From assembly GCA_947452365.1 (NCBI GenBank), contig CANGCO010000014.1, positions 1 to 41,570 on the forward strand: 41,570 nucleotides of DNA, written 5' to 3'. Source of the stretch: Caulobacteraceae bacterium (lineage in GTDB: Bacteria; Pseudomonadota; Alphaproteobacteria; Caulobacterales; Caulobacteraceae). The notes under the pieces are model-generated. The model worked only from the letters and a program-made list of their open reading frames with translations. It had not been told where the DNA came from and made no database searches. Both the position numbers and the translations under genes were made by a program. This document shows positions 19,079 to 28,057 of this stretch, one piece after another (positions within the stretch are counted from its first letter, which is position 1; the number at the start of each line of letters is the position of its first letter).

Positions 19079-20170
19079 TTAACTATCGATATTGTTCAGT
19101 CTAACCTTGGCGGCGGCCTTGATCATAGCCGTTACACGTAATCCTGTCCTGAGCCCAAGATTACGAACAGCTTGTAACGTTACAATTGCTTTAACTTTGT
19201 ACCCATAACCTGAAAGTGTGACAAGTAAAGTGCCATCGCTAAACGGTTCGATGGCGTCAATTTCTACGGCCAGACGGTTTTGCACACTCGTATCGGTCGG
19301 GTTGGTTAAGGCGATGGCAATATCGCTGGCCTCGATGAAAAACCGCACAGGCTGGCCGGGCTTGGCGTTTATGCTTGGCAGGGTAAAGATCGCCCGCTGC
19401 CCTAGATCTGGTTTTGAGCCGAGCAATAGCCGGGATCTGCCCTCGCCATGGTCCAAAACAGTGCCGATAAGAATCGAGATTGGAGCCTTTAGGCCGGCGG
19501 CCAGTCCGGTTTCAGGATGTTCGAAAACCTGCTCAAGCGGCCGCGTCGTCAGGGTCTTACCGCCCGCCATTAGGGTGACATGGTCGGCCAGCCGAATAAT
19601 TTCATCCAGATTATGACTGATATAGAGGATAGATGGGCCGCCGGTGATCTTGATCTGTTCAAGGCAGTCGAGCAGGCGCGAACGCCGAGCACCGTCTAGA
19701 CCGCTGAGTGGCTCGTCTAGGATCAAGAGCCGCGGCTGGCTAAGCAGGGCGCGGCCAATGGCCACCCGCCGCGCTTCGCCGCCCGACAGCCCGCTAGGCG
19801 ATCGCGGCAACAGGGCTTCTAGGCCCAATAGGGCAATGGTCTGGTCAAGGCCTGACTGGATTGGACCCGAACCATAGGTCAAGTTTTGTCTAACGCTCAG
19901 ATGCGGAAACAGACGCGCGTCTTGAAACACATAACCGATTTGACGTTTCCAAGGCGGCACATGAATGCGGGTCTTGGCATCGAAAAGCGTTTCCCCATCT
20001 AGCCGGATATGGCCCGACAGGGGCCGTTCAAGGCCAGCAATGGCCTTGGCGAGGCTCGACTTGCCCGCGCCAGAGCGACCAAACAGGGCGGTTACCTGGC
20101 CTTGGGTCTCGAGTTGAGCGTCTAGCTTAAACCCGCCCAGTCGGGCGCAAATGGCAATATCGAGGCTCAT
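19079..20170 (-). CDS. modC: Molybdate ABC transporter ATP-binding protein
   Basis: ModC powers molybdate import through ModB. The 363-residue protein has an N-terminal ABC ATPase domain with Walker A GRSGAGKSS (31-39), the signature LSGGEARRVAIGRAL, Walker B LLILDEPLSGLD and the switch His in YISHNLDEI. The C-terminal part (about 290-355) matches a MOP/TOBE oxyanion-binding domain (VQNRLAVEIDAIEP to MIKAAAKVRL), which is what separates ModC from other importers. Its ATG overlaps the modB stop by four bases. There is no modA next to it in this window. Confidence 0.92.
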   Translation of the reverse strand: MSLDIAICARLGGFKLDAQLETQGQVTALFGRSGAGKSSLAKAIAGLERPLSGHIRLDGETLFDAKTRIHVPPWKRQIGYVFQDARLFPHLSVRQNLTYGSGPIQSGLDQTIALLGLEALLPRSPSGLSGGEARRVAIGRALLSQPRLLILDEPLSGLDGARRSRLLDCLEQIKITGGPSILYISHNLDEIIRLADHVTLMAGGKTLTTRPLEQVFEHPETGLAAGLKAPISILIGTVLDHGEGRSRLLLGSKPDLGQRAIFTLPSINAKPGQPVRFFIEASDIAIALTNPTDTSVQNRLAVEIDAIEPFSDGTLLVTLSGYGYKVKAIVTLQAVRNLGLRTGLRVTAMIKAAAKVRLNNIDS

Positions 20171-20883
20171 GCCGCGCCGACCTTTTGACGCCGATGCAAC
20201 AGCTGGCGCGAAGCGGCTTCGGCCAAGATCAAGGCGAGTATGGAAATGCCTGCCGACAGGGCGGCTAGCCGCATGGCCATGGCATCGCCCCCGGGGGTCT
20301 GGATGGCATTATAAATGGCTGAGGACAGGGTTCGGGTCTGGCCCGGAATACTGGCGACAAAGGTTACAGTTGCACCAAACTCGCCCATGGCCTTGGCAAA
20401 GCCAAGCAAGGCACCCGCAATCAGGCCTGGTGCGGCGAGCGGCAGGGTAATGGTGGCAAATACCCGCAGGGGCGGCGCACCGAGGCTAGCGGCGGCCTGT
20501 TCTAGGCCCGGATCTATGGCCTCGAAGCCAAGCTGTATGGCTCGCACCATCAAGGGAAAGGCCATTAGGCCAGCGGCAAGGGCTGCACCCGTCCAGTCAA
20601 AGGCAAATACAATCCCGACCTTGGCCAAGGCGCTGCCAATCGGCCCCATACGGCCAAATAGGCCAAGCAGCACATAGCCCGTGACCACAGGTGGCAGGAT
20701 CAGCGGCAGATAGACAAGCCCATTAATCAGGGCCATGACCCAGCCGCCCAGCCATGTCCTCCCCCTCGCTAGGGCAAGGGCTGTGGCCGCCGCCAAGGGC
20801 AGGGCAATCACTGTGGCGACGCAAGAGACCTTGAGCGATAGGCGCAGGGCATCGAATTCGTCGGGGGTCAGGGCAGGGGTCAT
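20167..20883 (-). CDS. modB: Molybdate ABC transporter permease
   Basis: This 238-residue inner-membrane permease has about five to six helices and the cytoplasmic EAA-type coupling loop EQAAASLGAPPLRVFATITLPLA that docks with ModC. The segment FAKAMGEFGATVTFVASIPG is characteristic of molybdate permeases. It is upstream of modC with an ATGA overlap. The ATG has no clear ribosome binding site, and modA, normally the first gene, is not upstream: the next gene is the PQQ dehydrogenase, whose probable terminator lies between. Confidence 0.92.
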   Translation of the reverse strand: MTPALTPDEFDALRLSLKVSCVATVIALPLAAATALALARGRTWLGGWVMALINGLVYLPLILPPVVTGYVLLGLFGRMGPIGSALAKVGIVFAFDWTGAALAAGLMAFPLMVRAIQLGFEAIDPGLEQAAASLGAPPLRVFATITLPLAAPGLIAGALLGFAKAMGEFGATVTFVASIPGQTRTLSSAIYNAIQTPGGDAMAMRLAALSAGISILALILAEAASRQLLHRRQKVGAA

Positions 20884-20948
20884 TCAAAAATCGGTCTCAA
20901 GAATGGGGTGTCCGCATTCTAGACCATGATCGCCAAGGCTTGGCGAGA

Positions 20949-20978
20949 CCCCGCGCCCGGTATGAGCCGGACGCGGGG
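20949..20978 (-). terminator. Probable terminator of the PQQ dehydrogenase gene
   Basis: A 12-bp stem with one mismatch (CCCCGCGCCCGG, 20949-20960, against CCGGACGCGGGG, 20967-20978) and a six-base loop lies just after the stop of the minus-strand dehydrogenase gene. The run after it on the minus strand (tctcgcc) is not T-rich, so it may act weakly. It separates this gene from modB. Confidence 0.55.
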
Positions 20979-20985
20979 CTATTGC

Positions 20986-23103
20986 CTATTTGTTCGTTGC
21001 CATGGCCGCGGCGTCTTCTGCCTTGGCCTTGACCGCTTCGCTCAGGACATAGGCCCGGATGGACTCTGCCTGGGCGGGGGTGAGGAATTGCTTGAAGCTG
21101 ATCATGCCCATGGGCTGACGAGCACCATCAATCACAACCGACTTCCAATTGTCTTCGGTCAGCAGCATCTGCGAGGTTTTCAGGTTCGGCAGATAGGTGC
21201 CTGAGGCATTGGGCCCGTGACAGACCGCACAGTTCTGGTGATAGAGCGCAAAGCCTTCCTTGGCCGAGCCCTTGGAACTGACGCCCGCAAGATCAATGGT
21301 CATTTTTTCTGGGGCCGGGAAGGCCGCAACCTTGTCCGTGCCGCCGATCTTGAACACCAGCAAACGGCCAGGCAGACGTGGACGGTCGGGCAGGGCGAAA
21401 TTGGCCGCCAGAGGGGCCGCCCCGCCATAACCCACCATAATGGCCACATACTGCTCACCATCGATCGAATAGGTCGAGGGCGCGGCAATAATGCCATTGC
21501 CAGCCTGATAGCTCCAAACCTTGGCGCCGGTCTTGGCATTATAGGCGACAAATTCGCCGCCCGCTGAGCCCTGGAACACCAGATCACCGGCCGTGGCCAA
21601 GACGCCCGCATTCCAGAAATAGGGATGCTCAACCGTCCAGCGCGCCTTTTTGGCTACGGGATCCCAAGCAATCAGATGGCCCTTCATCATGGCCTTGATC
21701 GCCGCCTTGGCAGCATTGCCGTCCGGCAGGGCGGTCGCCAGGGTATCAATGCCAACATTCCAAGCGCCCTGTTTATGGATGTATTTGGTATCATTGACAT
21801 AGCCAAACGGCACCGACATGGCCGGGATATAGACGAGGCCTTCCTTGGGGCTATAGGCCATGGGCTGCCAGTTATGGCCGCCGTAAGGGGCTGGGATCGC
21901 CAGGGCTGGATTGGTTTCATAGCGCGCGCCGGGGGTCTCAATCGGACGGCCAGTCTTCAAATCCACACCGGTTGCCCAGGTGATCGGGATATATTTGTCA
22001 GCGGAGAGAAGTTCACCGCTTGCCCGGTCGAGCACATAGAAGAAGCCATTCTTGGGGGCCTGCATGACCACCTTGCGGGCCTTGCCGCCTATGTTTAGCT
22101 CAGCCAGCATAATGTGCTGGGTCGCGGTATAGTCCCAGCTCTCGCCCGGCGTGGTCTGATAGTGCCAGACATAGGCACCCGTATCAGGCTTGAGCGCGAC
22201 GATGGAGGACAGGAATAGATTATCGCCCTTGCCATCTGAACGCTTGATACGGTTCCAAGGCGAGCCATTGCCGGTGCCGATATAGAGAATATCGAGATCG
22301 GGGTCATAGGCCATGGCATCCCAAACCGTGCCGCCGCCGCCGGTCTTTTTCCAGCCCTCGCCAAACCAGGTCTTATTGGCCTTTTCCGCCAGCACCTTGT
22401 CCGATGCGGCGCCATCGGGCTTACCCTCTGGATTTGGGGTCGTATAGAAGCGCCAGGCCAGCTTGCCGCTGGCGGCGTCATAGGCCGATATATAACCGCG
22501 CACGCCATATTCTGCGCCGCCATTGCCGATCAGGACCTTGCCCTTGATCACGCGCGGTGCGCCGGTGATGGTATAGGGCTTGGACTGGTCGAACGTTACA
22601 GTGGACCACTTGACCTTGCCGGTGGCAGCATCAAGCGCGATCAGGCGGCCATCCAGCGCGCCAACAAACACCGTGCCATTCCAGACCGCAACGCCGCGAT
22701 TGACCACGTCGCAACACGCGCTAAAGCCGCGCTTGCCATCGACCTTGGGGTCATAAGACCATTTCAAGGCCCCGGTCTTGGCGTCAAAGGCAAACACCTT
22801 TGACCAGCTAGTCGTGGTATAGACTGTGCCATCGACCATGAGCGGCGTGGCTTCCTGACCGCGATCCGTATCGAATTCATAATGCCAGGCCACGCCCAGC
22901 TTGCCGACGGTTTCGGTATTGACCTTAGTCAATGGGCTATAACGCTGCTCCGAATAGGTGCGGCCATAGCTCATCCAATTGCCTGTATCAGTTTCGGCCG
23001 CGATCAGGCGTGCGGCATCAACCTTGCCCGCCTTGGGGCCCGGCTGACACGCAGTCAGCAATAAAGCCGCCGCTATGGTTCCGAGGATGGACGTAATTTT
23101 CAT
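20986..23103 (-). CDS. PQQ-dependent quinohaemoprotein alcohol dehydrogenase
   Basis: This 705-residue periplasmic enzyme should oxidise an alcohol with pyrroloquinoline quinone and pass electrons to its own haem. The N-terminus MKITSILGTIAAALLLTAC is a lipoprotein signal with Cys19, so it is probably membrane-tethered. An eight-bladed propeller follows, with the adjacent-cysteine pair C130-C131 in FSACCDVVNRG that lies over PQQ, and the catalytic Asp in PGESWDYT. The C-terminal cytochrome c domain has CAVCH at 625-629 and a likely Met ligand in QPMGM. This is the type II quinohaemoprotein pattern; the alcohol substrate is unknown. No PQQ-synthesis genes lie in the window. An AGGA ribosome binding site precedes the ATG. 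It is divergent from a TonB-dependent receptor. Confidence 0.93.
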   Translation of the reverse strand: MKITSILGTIAAALLLTACQPGPKAGKVDAARLIAAETDTGNWMSYGRTYSEQRYSPLTKVNTETVGKLGVAWHYEFDTDRGQEATPLMVDGTVYTTTSWSKVFAFDAKTGALKWSYDPKVDGKRGFSACCDVVNRGVAVWNGTVFVGALDGRLIALDAATGKVKWSTVTFDQSKPYTITGAPRVIKGKVLIGNGGAEYGVRGYISAYDAASGKLAWRFYTTPNPEGKPDGAASDKVLAEKANKTWFGEGWKKTGGGGTVWDAMAYDPDLDILYIGTGNGSPWNRIKRSDGKGDNLFLSSIVALKPDTGAYVWHYQTTPGESWDYTATQHIMLAELNIGGKARKVVMQAPKNGFFYVLDRASGELLSADKYIPITWATGVDLKTGRPIETPGARYETNPALAIPAPYGGHNWQPMAYSPKEGLVYIPAMSVPFGYVNDTKYIHKQGAWNVGIDTLATALPDGNAAKAAIKAMMKGHLIAWDPVAKKARWTVEHPYFWNAGVLATAGDLVFQGSAGGEFVAYNAKTGAKVWSYQAGNGIIAAPSTYSIDGEQYVAIMVGYGGAAPLAANFALPDRPRLPGRLLVFKIGGTDKVAAFPAPEKMTIDLAGVSSKGSAKEGFALYHQNCAVCHGPNASGTYLPNLKTSQMLLTEDNWKSVVIDGARQPMGMISFKQFLTPAQAESIRAYVLSEAVKAKAEDAAAMATNK

Positions 23104-23223
23104 GGTTTCCTGCCCTAACTTTTTTGATTTTCGTCTAGGTTGACGATGATAATGTTGTAAATGCGCGCTGAAGGCAACGGTCCCTTGTCAAGAAGCCTGT
23201 AGGACCCGCGCGGTTTTTTAGCT

Positions 23224-25233
23224 GTGAGCGCGATTTTGATGATCTCCGATGTCCCTGCCGTAGAAACCGTTGTGGTTCGTGCTGCCCGCTTGGCGCCTTC
23301 GCCCTCGGAAAAGGTGTTTTCAATTGTGCGCCTAGGCACGGCAGAATTGGCGGGCGCGCCGCGTCTGGATGAGGCGCTTAAACAGGTGCCAGGCGCCTCC
23401 TTGTTTCGCCGCACCTCCAGCCTGTCGGCCAATCCAACCTCTCAAGGCCTGTCCTTGCGGGCGATTGCGCCATCGGGGGCTGGTCGGGCGTTGGTGACCC
23501 TAGACGGTGTGCCGCAGAATGATCCTTTTGGCGGTTGGGTGATCTGGTCAGCCCTGCCACCCGAAGGCCTGTCGGGGGCCTCGGTCGTGCGCGGTGCCGG
23601 GGCCGGGGCCTATGGCGCGGGGGCCCTGACCGGTGTGGTCGCCCTAGAGGAGGCCACAGGTTCGACCCGTAATCTGGATGTTTCGGCGGGTGAGTTTGGG
23701 TCGGCGCGGCTGGGCCTTGCCTTTGGCGAGGGGCCGGTCTTGATCGCGGCCAGCCGCGAAACCTCGCGCGGCTATGTGCCTGTGCGCGGGGCTCGCGCAG
23801 GGCTTGCCGATACCCGCACCGATCTGGAAACTTGGAGCGCTTCGGCCCGATTCCAACACGATATTGGCCCAGCAGTCATGGCCCTGCGGCTTGGGTCCTA
23901 TCAGGAAGATCGCGGCGCGGGCCTTAAGGGTGCAAATTCCCGGGCCGAGGGCCAACAGGCCAGTCTGACCCTGGCCCAGACGTCTGATGCCGATCCCAGC
24001 GGCTGGCGGGCCCAGGCCTGGGTGCGGCGCTCCAACCTGTCCAATAGCTCTGTGGCCGCAGCCTCAAATCGCGCCACTGCAACCCCTGCTAATAATCAAT
24101 ATGCCACCCCGGCCACGGGCTATGGCCTCAATGCCGCCTGGCGCTGGGCGGGCCCGGGCTGGGCCAGTGAGATCGGGGCCGATGGCCGCCTAGCCGATGG
24201 CGAAGAGCATGAGCTGTTTCGGTATATGGGCGGGGCCTTTACCCGTGACCGCCGCGCCGGTGGCAGCACGCGTGTCATGGGGGCCTATTGGGAGGGCTCG
24301 CGCCAATCGGGCCCCTGGCTGCTGGCCGGTGGCGCGCGCCTCGATGCCTGGCAGGCGACGGATGGTTTTCGGCGTGAGACCAATGCCCAGACCGGGGCTG
24401 TGACCCTGAACCAGACCTTTGCCAAGACCCACGGGCTTGAGCCAACCGCGAGGCTTGGCCTGCGGCGTGACCTCGGCGACGGGGTCTATTGGCGTAGCGC
24501 CGTCTATTCGGGTTTCCGCACCCCCACCCTCAATGAGCTTTATCGCCCGTTTCGCGTTGGCAATGACATTACCGAAGCCAACCCGGCCCTGAAGCCAGAG
24601 CATCTGGCCGGTCTTGATCTGAGCCTTGGGGGTGAGGGCGCATGGCGCTGGAGCCTGGGCGGCTTTGCCAACCGCCTAAGTGATCCAGTGACCAATGTGA
24701 CCTTGGGCTCTGGTCCCGGCGTGCTGCCGATCTTGCCGAGCGCAGGCTTTATTCCGGCGGGCGGTGTCCTGCGTCAGCGGCAAAATGCCGGGCAGATTAT
24801 GGCCTATGGGCTTGAGGCCGAGGCCTCGCGCGATCTAACGTCTAACCTCAATGTTCGCGCTGCCTTGTCCGCAACCCATGCGCGGGTTGAAGGGGCTGAT
24901 ACGGCGCCGCAACTGAACGGTAAGCGCCCGGCCCAGACCCCTGAGCTGACACTGGTCGGGCAAGTGCGTTGGAGCCCGGTCCAGCGCCTTAGCTTGAACG
25001 CCAATATGCGGTTCGAAACTGCCCGCTTTGAGGATGATCTCAATACAAGACGTCTTGCCCCCGCCACCAGCCTCGATGCGCGGGCAGGCTGGCAGCTTGC
25101 CAAGGGCCTAGACGTCTATCTGGCCGCCGATAATGTCACCAATGCCAAGATTGCCGTGGCCCAGTCCGCCGACGGCACCACCGGCTATGGCGCGCCGCGT
25201 CTGGTGCGATTGGGCTTAAGTCTCAGACGTTAG
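23224..25233 (+). CDS. TonB-dependent receptor, no signal peptide visible
   Basis: This is an outer-membrane ligand-gated transporter of 669 residues, of typical length apart from its N-terminus. A TonB-box-like ETVVVRAARL (about 14-23) is followed by the plug domain (about 30-140, with LDEALKQVPGASLFRR and VTLDGVPQNDPFGG), then the beta barrel (for example SGFRTPTLNELYRPF and the C-terminal TGYGAPRLVRLGLS). The start is GTG at 23224, with an in-frame ATG at 23239; a stop codon in frame at 23200 prevents any further N-terminal extension. The MSAILMISDVP segment is too short to be a normal signal peptide. The ligand is unknown; it lies divergently beside the PQQ enzyme. It overlaps the convergent downstream gene by four bases. 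Confidence 0.88.
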   Translation: MSAILMISDVPAVETVVVRAARLAPSPSEKVFSIVRLGTAELAGAPRLDEALKQVPGASLFRRTSSLSANPTSQGLSLRAIAPSGAGRALVTLDGVPQNDPFGGWVIWSALPPEGLSGASVVRGAGAGAYGAGALTGVVALEEATGSTRNLDVSAGEFGSARLGLAFGEGPVLIAASRETSRGYVPVRGARAGLADTRTDLETWSASARFQHDIGPAVMALRLGSYQEDRGAGLKGANSRAEGQQASLTLAQTSDADPSGWRAQAWVRRSNLSNSSVAAASNRATATPANNQYATPATGYGLNAAWRWAGPGWASEIGADGRLADGEEHELFRYMGGAFTRDRRAGGSTRVMGAYWEGSRQSGPWLLAGGARLDAWQATDGFRRETNAQTGAVTLNQTFAKTHGLEPTARLGLRRDLGDGVYWRSAVYSGFRTPTLNELYRPFRVGNDITEANPALKPEHLAGLDLSLGGEGAWRWSLGGFANRLSDPVTNVTLGSGPGVLPILPSAGFIPAGGVLRQRQNAGQIMAYGLEAEASRDLTSNLNVRAALSATHARVEGADTAPQLNGKRPAQTPELTLVGQVRWSPVQRLSLNANMRFETARFEDDLNTRRLAPATSLDARAGWQLAKGLDVYLAADNVTNAKIAVAQSADGTTGYGAPRLVRLGLSLRR

Positions 25234-26333
25234 CGGCCGCAGCCGGCCTCTTTGCACGATGCGTCGTCGGACCAGCTGATCAGACGCACCAGCATGGCGC
25301 CAATCTCGTGCAGCGGCGAGGTGGCGAGTGACAGAACCTGGCCGTCCAAAGGCGCTGTGACCGTGGCCGTGACCTGGCCGAACGGGTTGCTGATCGTGGC
25401 CAGAACCTGGCCGGACTTGACCTTGTCGCCAAGCTTGACCTTCAGCCGCGCATAGCCGCCGCGCGGGGCTGAGACATTGGTGGTCAGATTGCCGATATAG
25501 GGCTCCGGCCCAGACTTGCTGACCTGTCCGGCCACCATGCCCTGGTCGATCATTAGGTTCTTGATACCGGTAAGGGCGCGGCCGATCATGACCGGATCAA
25601 ACACTTCCGGTGCGCCCAGCTCCAAGGTCACAGCCGTCATGCCCGCCGCATTGAGCATGTTCTCTATGGCACCGTTCACGCCGGGATCGAGCTTGATCAC
25701 ATCGGGCCGGATCACCTCGGCCATATGCTTGGCGCCCGGGGTCTGGGCGAAGATGTACATTGGGTAAAGTGTGCCGCGCGACTGGGTGTGCAGATCGACA
25801 GCGAGGTCGGCATTGCCCAAGAACAGGCCCGTCCAAAGGCGTCCGGCATAGACATCGGCAATGTCATCGGTGTTCAGATCGCCCGGCATTTTGCGGTTCA
25901 GATTGCTCGTCCCCGCACCCTCGCTAGGGTGAAAGCCACGCGCCGCCTGCAAGAGGCCGGGCTGGTTCAGACCCGGTACACCGATGACGACCCCGCTTAG
26001 CTGTTTGGGATCCAGATCTTTGAACAGGTCCTGGATGACGGCAATGCCGTTTAATTCGTCGCCATGGACAGCGGCGGTGAGCAAAAGCCGTTTGCCGGGC
26101 GTGGCCCCCTTGGCCACCAGAACCGGCACATACCAGCCTAGCCCGGTCGTCTGGTCGGTGACCCGAAAATAGAAGCGCGATAGGCTGGCGTTTGGCAGGT
26201 CGCTGACATCGAGGGCGGAAATCACCGGCACACCCTCCATCCTGTCGCCGGTCAAGACCGTGGCTGCGCGCGCGGGCGCCGTGCCTAGGGCAAGGCCAAG
26301 GCTGGCGATCAGGAGGGTAGCAAGTCGCTTCAT
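25230..26333 (-). CDS. Exported succinylglutamate desuccinylase/aspartoacylase-family protein
   Basis: This protein of about 367 residues begins with a clear signal peptide (MKRLATLLIASLG..., likely cleaved after ALGTAPARA). It has the zinc carboxypeptidase-like AstE/AspA fold: AAVHGDELNGI supplies the zinc-binding His and Glu, DLHTQSRGT the second His, and TLELGAPE the catalytic glutamate region. The C-terminal 70 residues (YARLKVKLGDKVKSGQVLA) resemble a lipoyl/biotinyl-type barrel. Periplasmic members of unknown substrate are common; an amide or N-acyl amino acid is the likely class. I prefer the ATG at 26333 because it exposes the signal peptide. It begins two bases after the thiolase stop, suggesting an operon. 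Confidence 0.82.
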   Translation of the reverse strand: MKRLATLLIASLGLALGTAPARAATVLTGDRMEGVPVISALDVSDLPNASLSRFYFRVTDQTTGLGWYVPVLVAKGATPGKRLLLTAAVHGDELNGIAVIQDLFKDLDPKQLSGVVIGVPGLNQPGLLQAARGFHPSEGAGTSNLNRKMPGDLNTDDIADVYAGRLWTGLFLGNADLAVDLHTQSRGTLYPMYIFAQTPGAKHMAEVIRPDVIKLDPGVNGAIENMLNAAGMTAVTLELGAPEVFDPVMIGRALTGIKNLMIDQGMVAGQVSKSGPEPYIGNLTTNVSAPRGGYARLKVKLGDKVKSGQVLATISNPFGQVTATVTAPLDGQVLSLATSPLHEIGAMLVRLISWSDDASCKEAGCGR

Positions 26334-26335
26334 GA

Positions 26336-27532
26336 TCAGGGGCGCTCGAATATGGCTGCCAGACCCTGGCCGCCGCCAACGCACATGGTCTCGAGGCCAT
26401 AGCGGCCCTTTCGACGCTCTAGCTCATACATCATGGTCGCCAAGATCCGTCCGCCGGTGGCGGCAATCGGATGGCCGAGTGAAATGCCCGAACCATTGAC
26501 GTTCAAACGCTCTGGATCATGCCAGTTCCAGCCCTTGAGCACGGCCAGAACCTGACAGGCAAAGGCCTCGTTCAGCTCAACCAGATCCATCTTGTCGACG
26601 CACAGGCCCGTCCGGGCCATTAGCTTTTCCACCGCAGGCACTGGGCCATAGCCCATGGTGCCAGGATGGCATCCAGCGGCGGCCCAGCCGACCAGATAGC
26701 CCATGGGCTCAAGACCAAGCTCGACGAGCTTGTCCTCAGCCACGATCAGACAGGCGGCGGCCGCATCGTTTTGTTGGCTGGAATTACCGGCGGTGACAAC
26801 GCCATCCTTCATGATCGGACGCAGGGCCGCCATGCTGGCTAGGGTCGCATCGCTACGCACGCCCTCGTCGCGGCTGACTAGCACAGGATCGCCTTTGCGC
26901 TGGGGCACGCTGATCGGCACCAGTTCTTGATCAAACGCGCCCCTAGCCCAGGCCGCGACCGCGCGGGCATGGCTTTGGGCGGCATATTCGTCTGACGCCT
27001 CGCGGCTGATATTGTGCTCGCGCGCCAGGTTTTCGGCGGTCTCGATCATGCCAGAAATCTTGCCAAACCGCTCGACGGGCTGGGAGCGCTCGCGCCCGCG
27101 CTCTAGCCGGTCATGCAGGGTGACCGAGCCGGCCCGCGCCCCGCCGCGCATGTCGGTCGTATAGTATTCGACATTGCTCATGCTCTCGACACCACCCGCA
27201 ATCACGACATCGGCAGCCCCGGTCTGGACCATCATGGCGGCATTGACGATGGCTTGCAGCCCGCCGCCGCAGCGCCGATCGACCTGGCTGCCCGGCACCT
27301 CGATGGGAAGGTCGGCGGCAAGGGCTGCCCAGCGACCAATACAGGGCGTCTCGCCATTGGCATAGCTTTGGGCAAAGACCACATCCTCAATCCTTGCCGG
27401 ATCAATGCCGCTGCGGGCCACGACCGCCTTGACCACGGCGGCGGCTAGGGTCTCGACCGGCACAGAGGCCATGGAGCCTAGAAATTTCCCTACAGGGGTG
27501 CGGACGGGGGCAATTATGGCTGCGCGGCGCAT
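26336..27532 (-). CDS. Acetyl-CoA C-acyltransferase (thiolase)
   Basis: This 398-residue thiolase either cleaves 3-ketoacyl-CoA or condenses two acetyl-CoA molecules in the cytoplasm. The acyl-accepting cysteine is C88 in DRRCGGGLQA, where the usual Ser-Gly after Cys is Gly-Gly. The NGSGISLGHPIAATGGR motif has the catalytic His, and CVGGGQGLA the second cysteine. The segment VESMSNVEYYTTDM is typical of the acetyl-CoA acetyltransferase group of fatty-acid or isoprenoid degraders. The start is the ATG at 27532 (MRRAAIIAPVRTP); the longer frame to 27667 has no family similarity. It is first of a two-gene set with the exported hydrolase. Confidence 0.92.
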   Translation of the reverse strand: MRRAAIIAPVRTPVGKFLGSMASVPVETLAAAVVKAVVARSGIDPARIEDVVFAQSYANGETPCIGRWAALAADLPIEVPGSQVDRRCGGGLQAIVNAAMMVQTGAADVVIAGGVESMSNVEYYTTDMRGGARAGSVTLHDRLERGRERSQPVERFGKISGMIETAENLAREHNISREASDEYAAQSHARAVAAWARGAFDQELVPISVPQRKGDPVLVSRDEGVRSDATLASMAALRPIMKDGVVTAGNSSQQNDAAAACLIVAEDKLVELGLEPMGYLVGWAAAGCHPGTMGYGPVPAVEKLMARTGLCVDKMDLVELNEAFACQVLAVLKGWNWHDPERLNVNGSGISLGHPIAATGGRILATMMYELERRKGRYGLETMCVGGGQGLAAIFERP

Positions 27533-27660
27533 GGGTGTCTTATCTCCGATCGAGTGGCTTGCCTTTATGAACCGGGCTTTGACTTGACCCAAGGCCAAAA
27601 TCGGACACCAATCGTGTTTCCAAGCCGCGCAATAGGGGCGGTATTCGGGGGAGCACCAAA

Positions 27661-28056
27661 ATGACACCCATCTTGACCATACTGGCCTGGACTCTCGTCC
27701 TCGCCTTTGCCCAAATTCTGGCCTTTGATTTTGCCCGCACCGGTCAATACGGCATTAAGTGGAATACCGGCCCGCGCGATGAGGCCATGCCGCCTCTAAG
27801 TGCCGTGGCTGAGCGCCTGCGCCGTGCACAAGACAATCTCTATGAGACCCTGCCGCTGTTTATCGCTGCGGTCTTGATTGCCCATGCTGCGGACAAGGAG
27901 AATGCCCAGACCCTGCTAGGTGCGCAAATCTATCTGGTCGGCCGCGTGGTCTATGTGCCGCTCTATGCCTTTGGCGTGCGCCAGGTTCGGTCGCTGGTTT
28001 GGCTTGCCAGCACGGCGGGCCTGATCATGATTGTCTGGAACCTGTTGGCCGGCTGA
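27661..28056 (+). CDS. MAPEG-family membrane protein
   Basis: This 131-residue protein with four membrane helices matches the MAPEG family (membrane-associated proteins in eicosanoid and glutathione metabolism). The signature ERLRRAQDNLYETLPLF between helices 1 and 2 contains the family Arg-x-x-x-Asn-x-x-Glu pattern. Bacterial members are of mostly unknown function, and some are glutathione-dependent. A GGGGGAG ribosome binding site precedes the ATG. The gene is divergent from thiolase across 128 bases and nearly touches the acetyltransferase gene downstream. Confidence 0.88.
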   Translation: MTPILTILAWTLVLAFAQILAFDFARTGQYGIKWNTGPRDEAMPPLSAVAERLRRAQDNLYETLPLFIAAVLIAHAADKENAQTLLGAQIYLVGRVVYVPLYAFGVRQVRSLVWLASTAGLIMIVWNLLAG

Positions 28057-28057
28057 T

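Noticed and set aside
19065-19082. Possible CtrA box between modC and parA
   Set aside because: The two TTAA half-sites are ten bases apart, and one lies inside the modC stop region.
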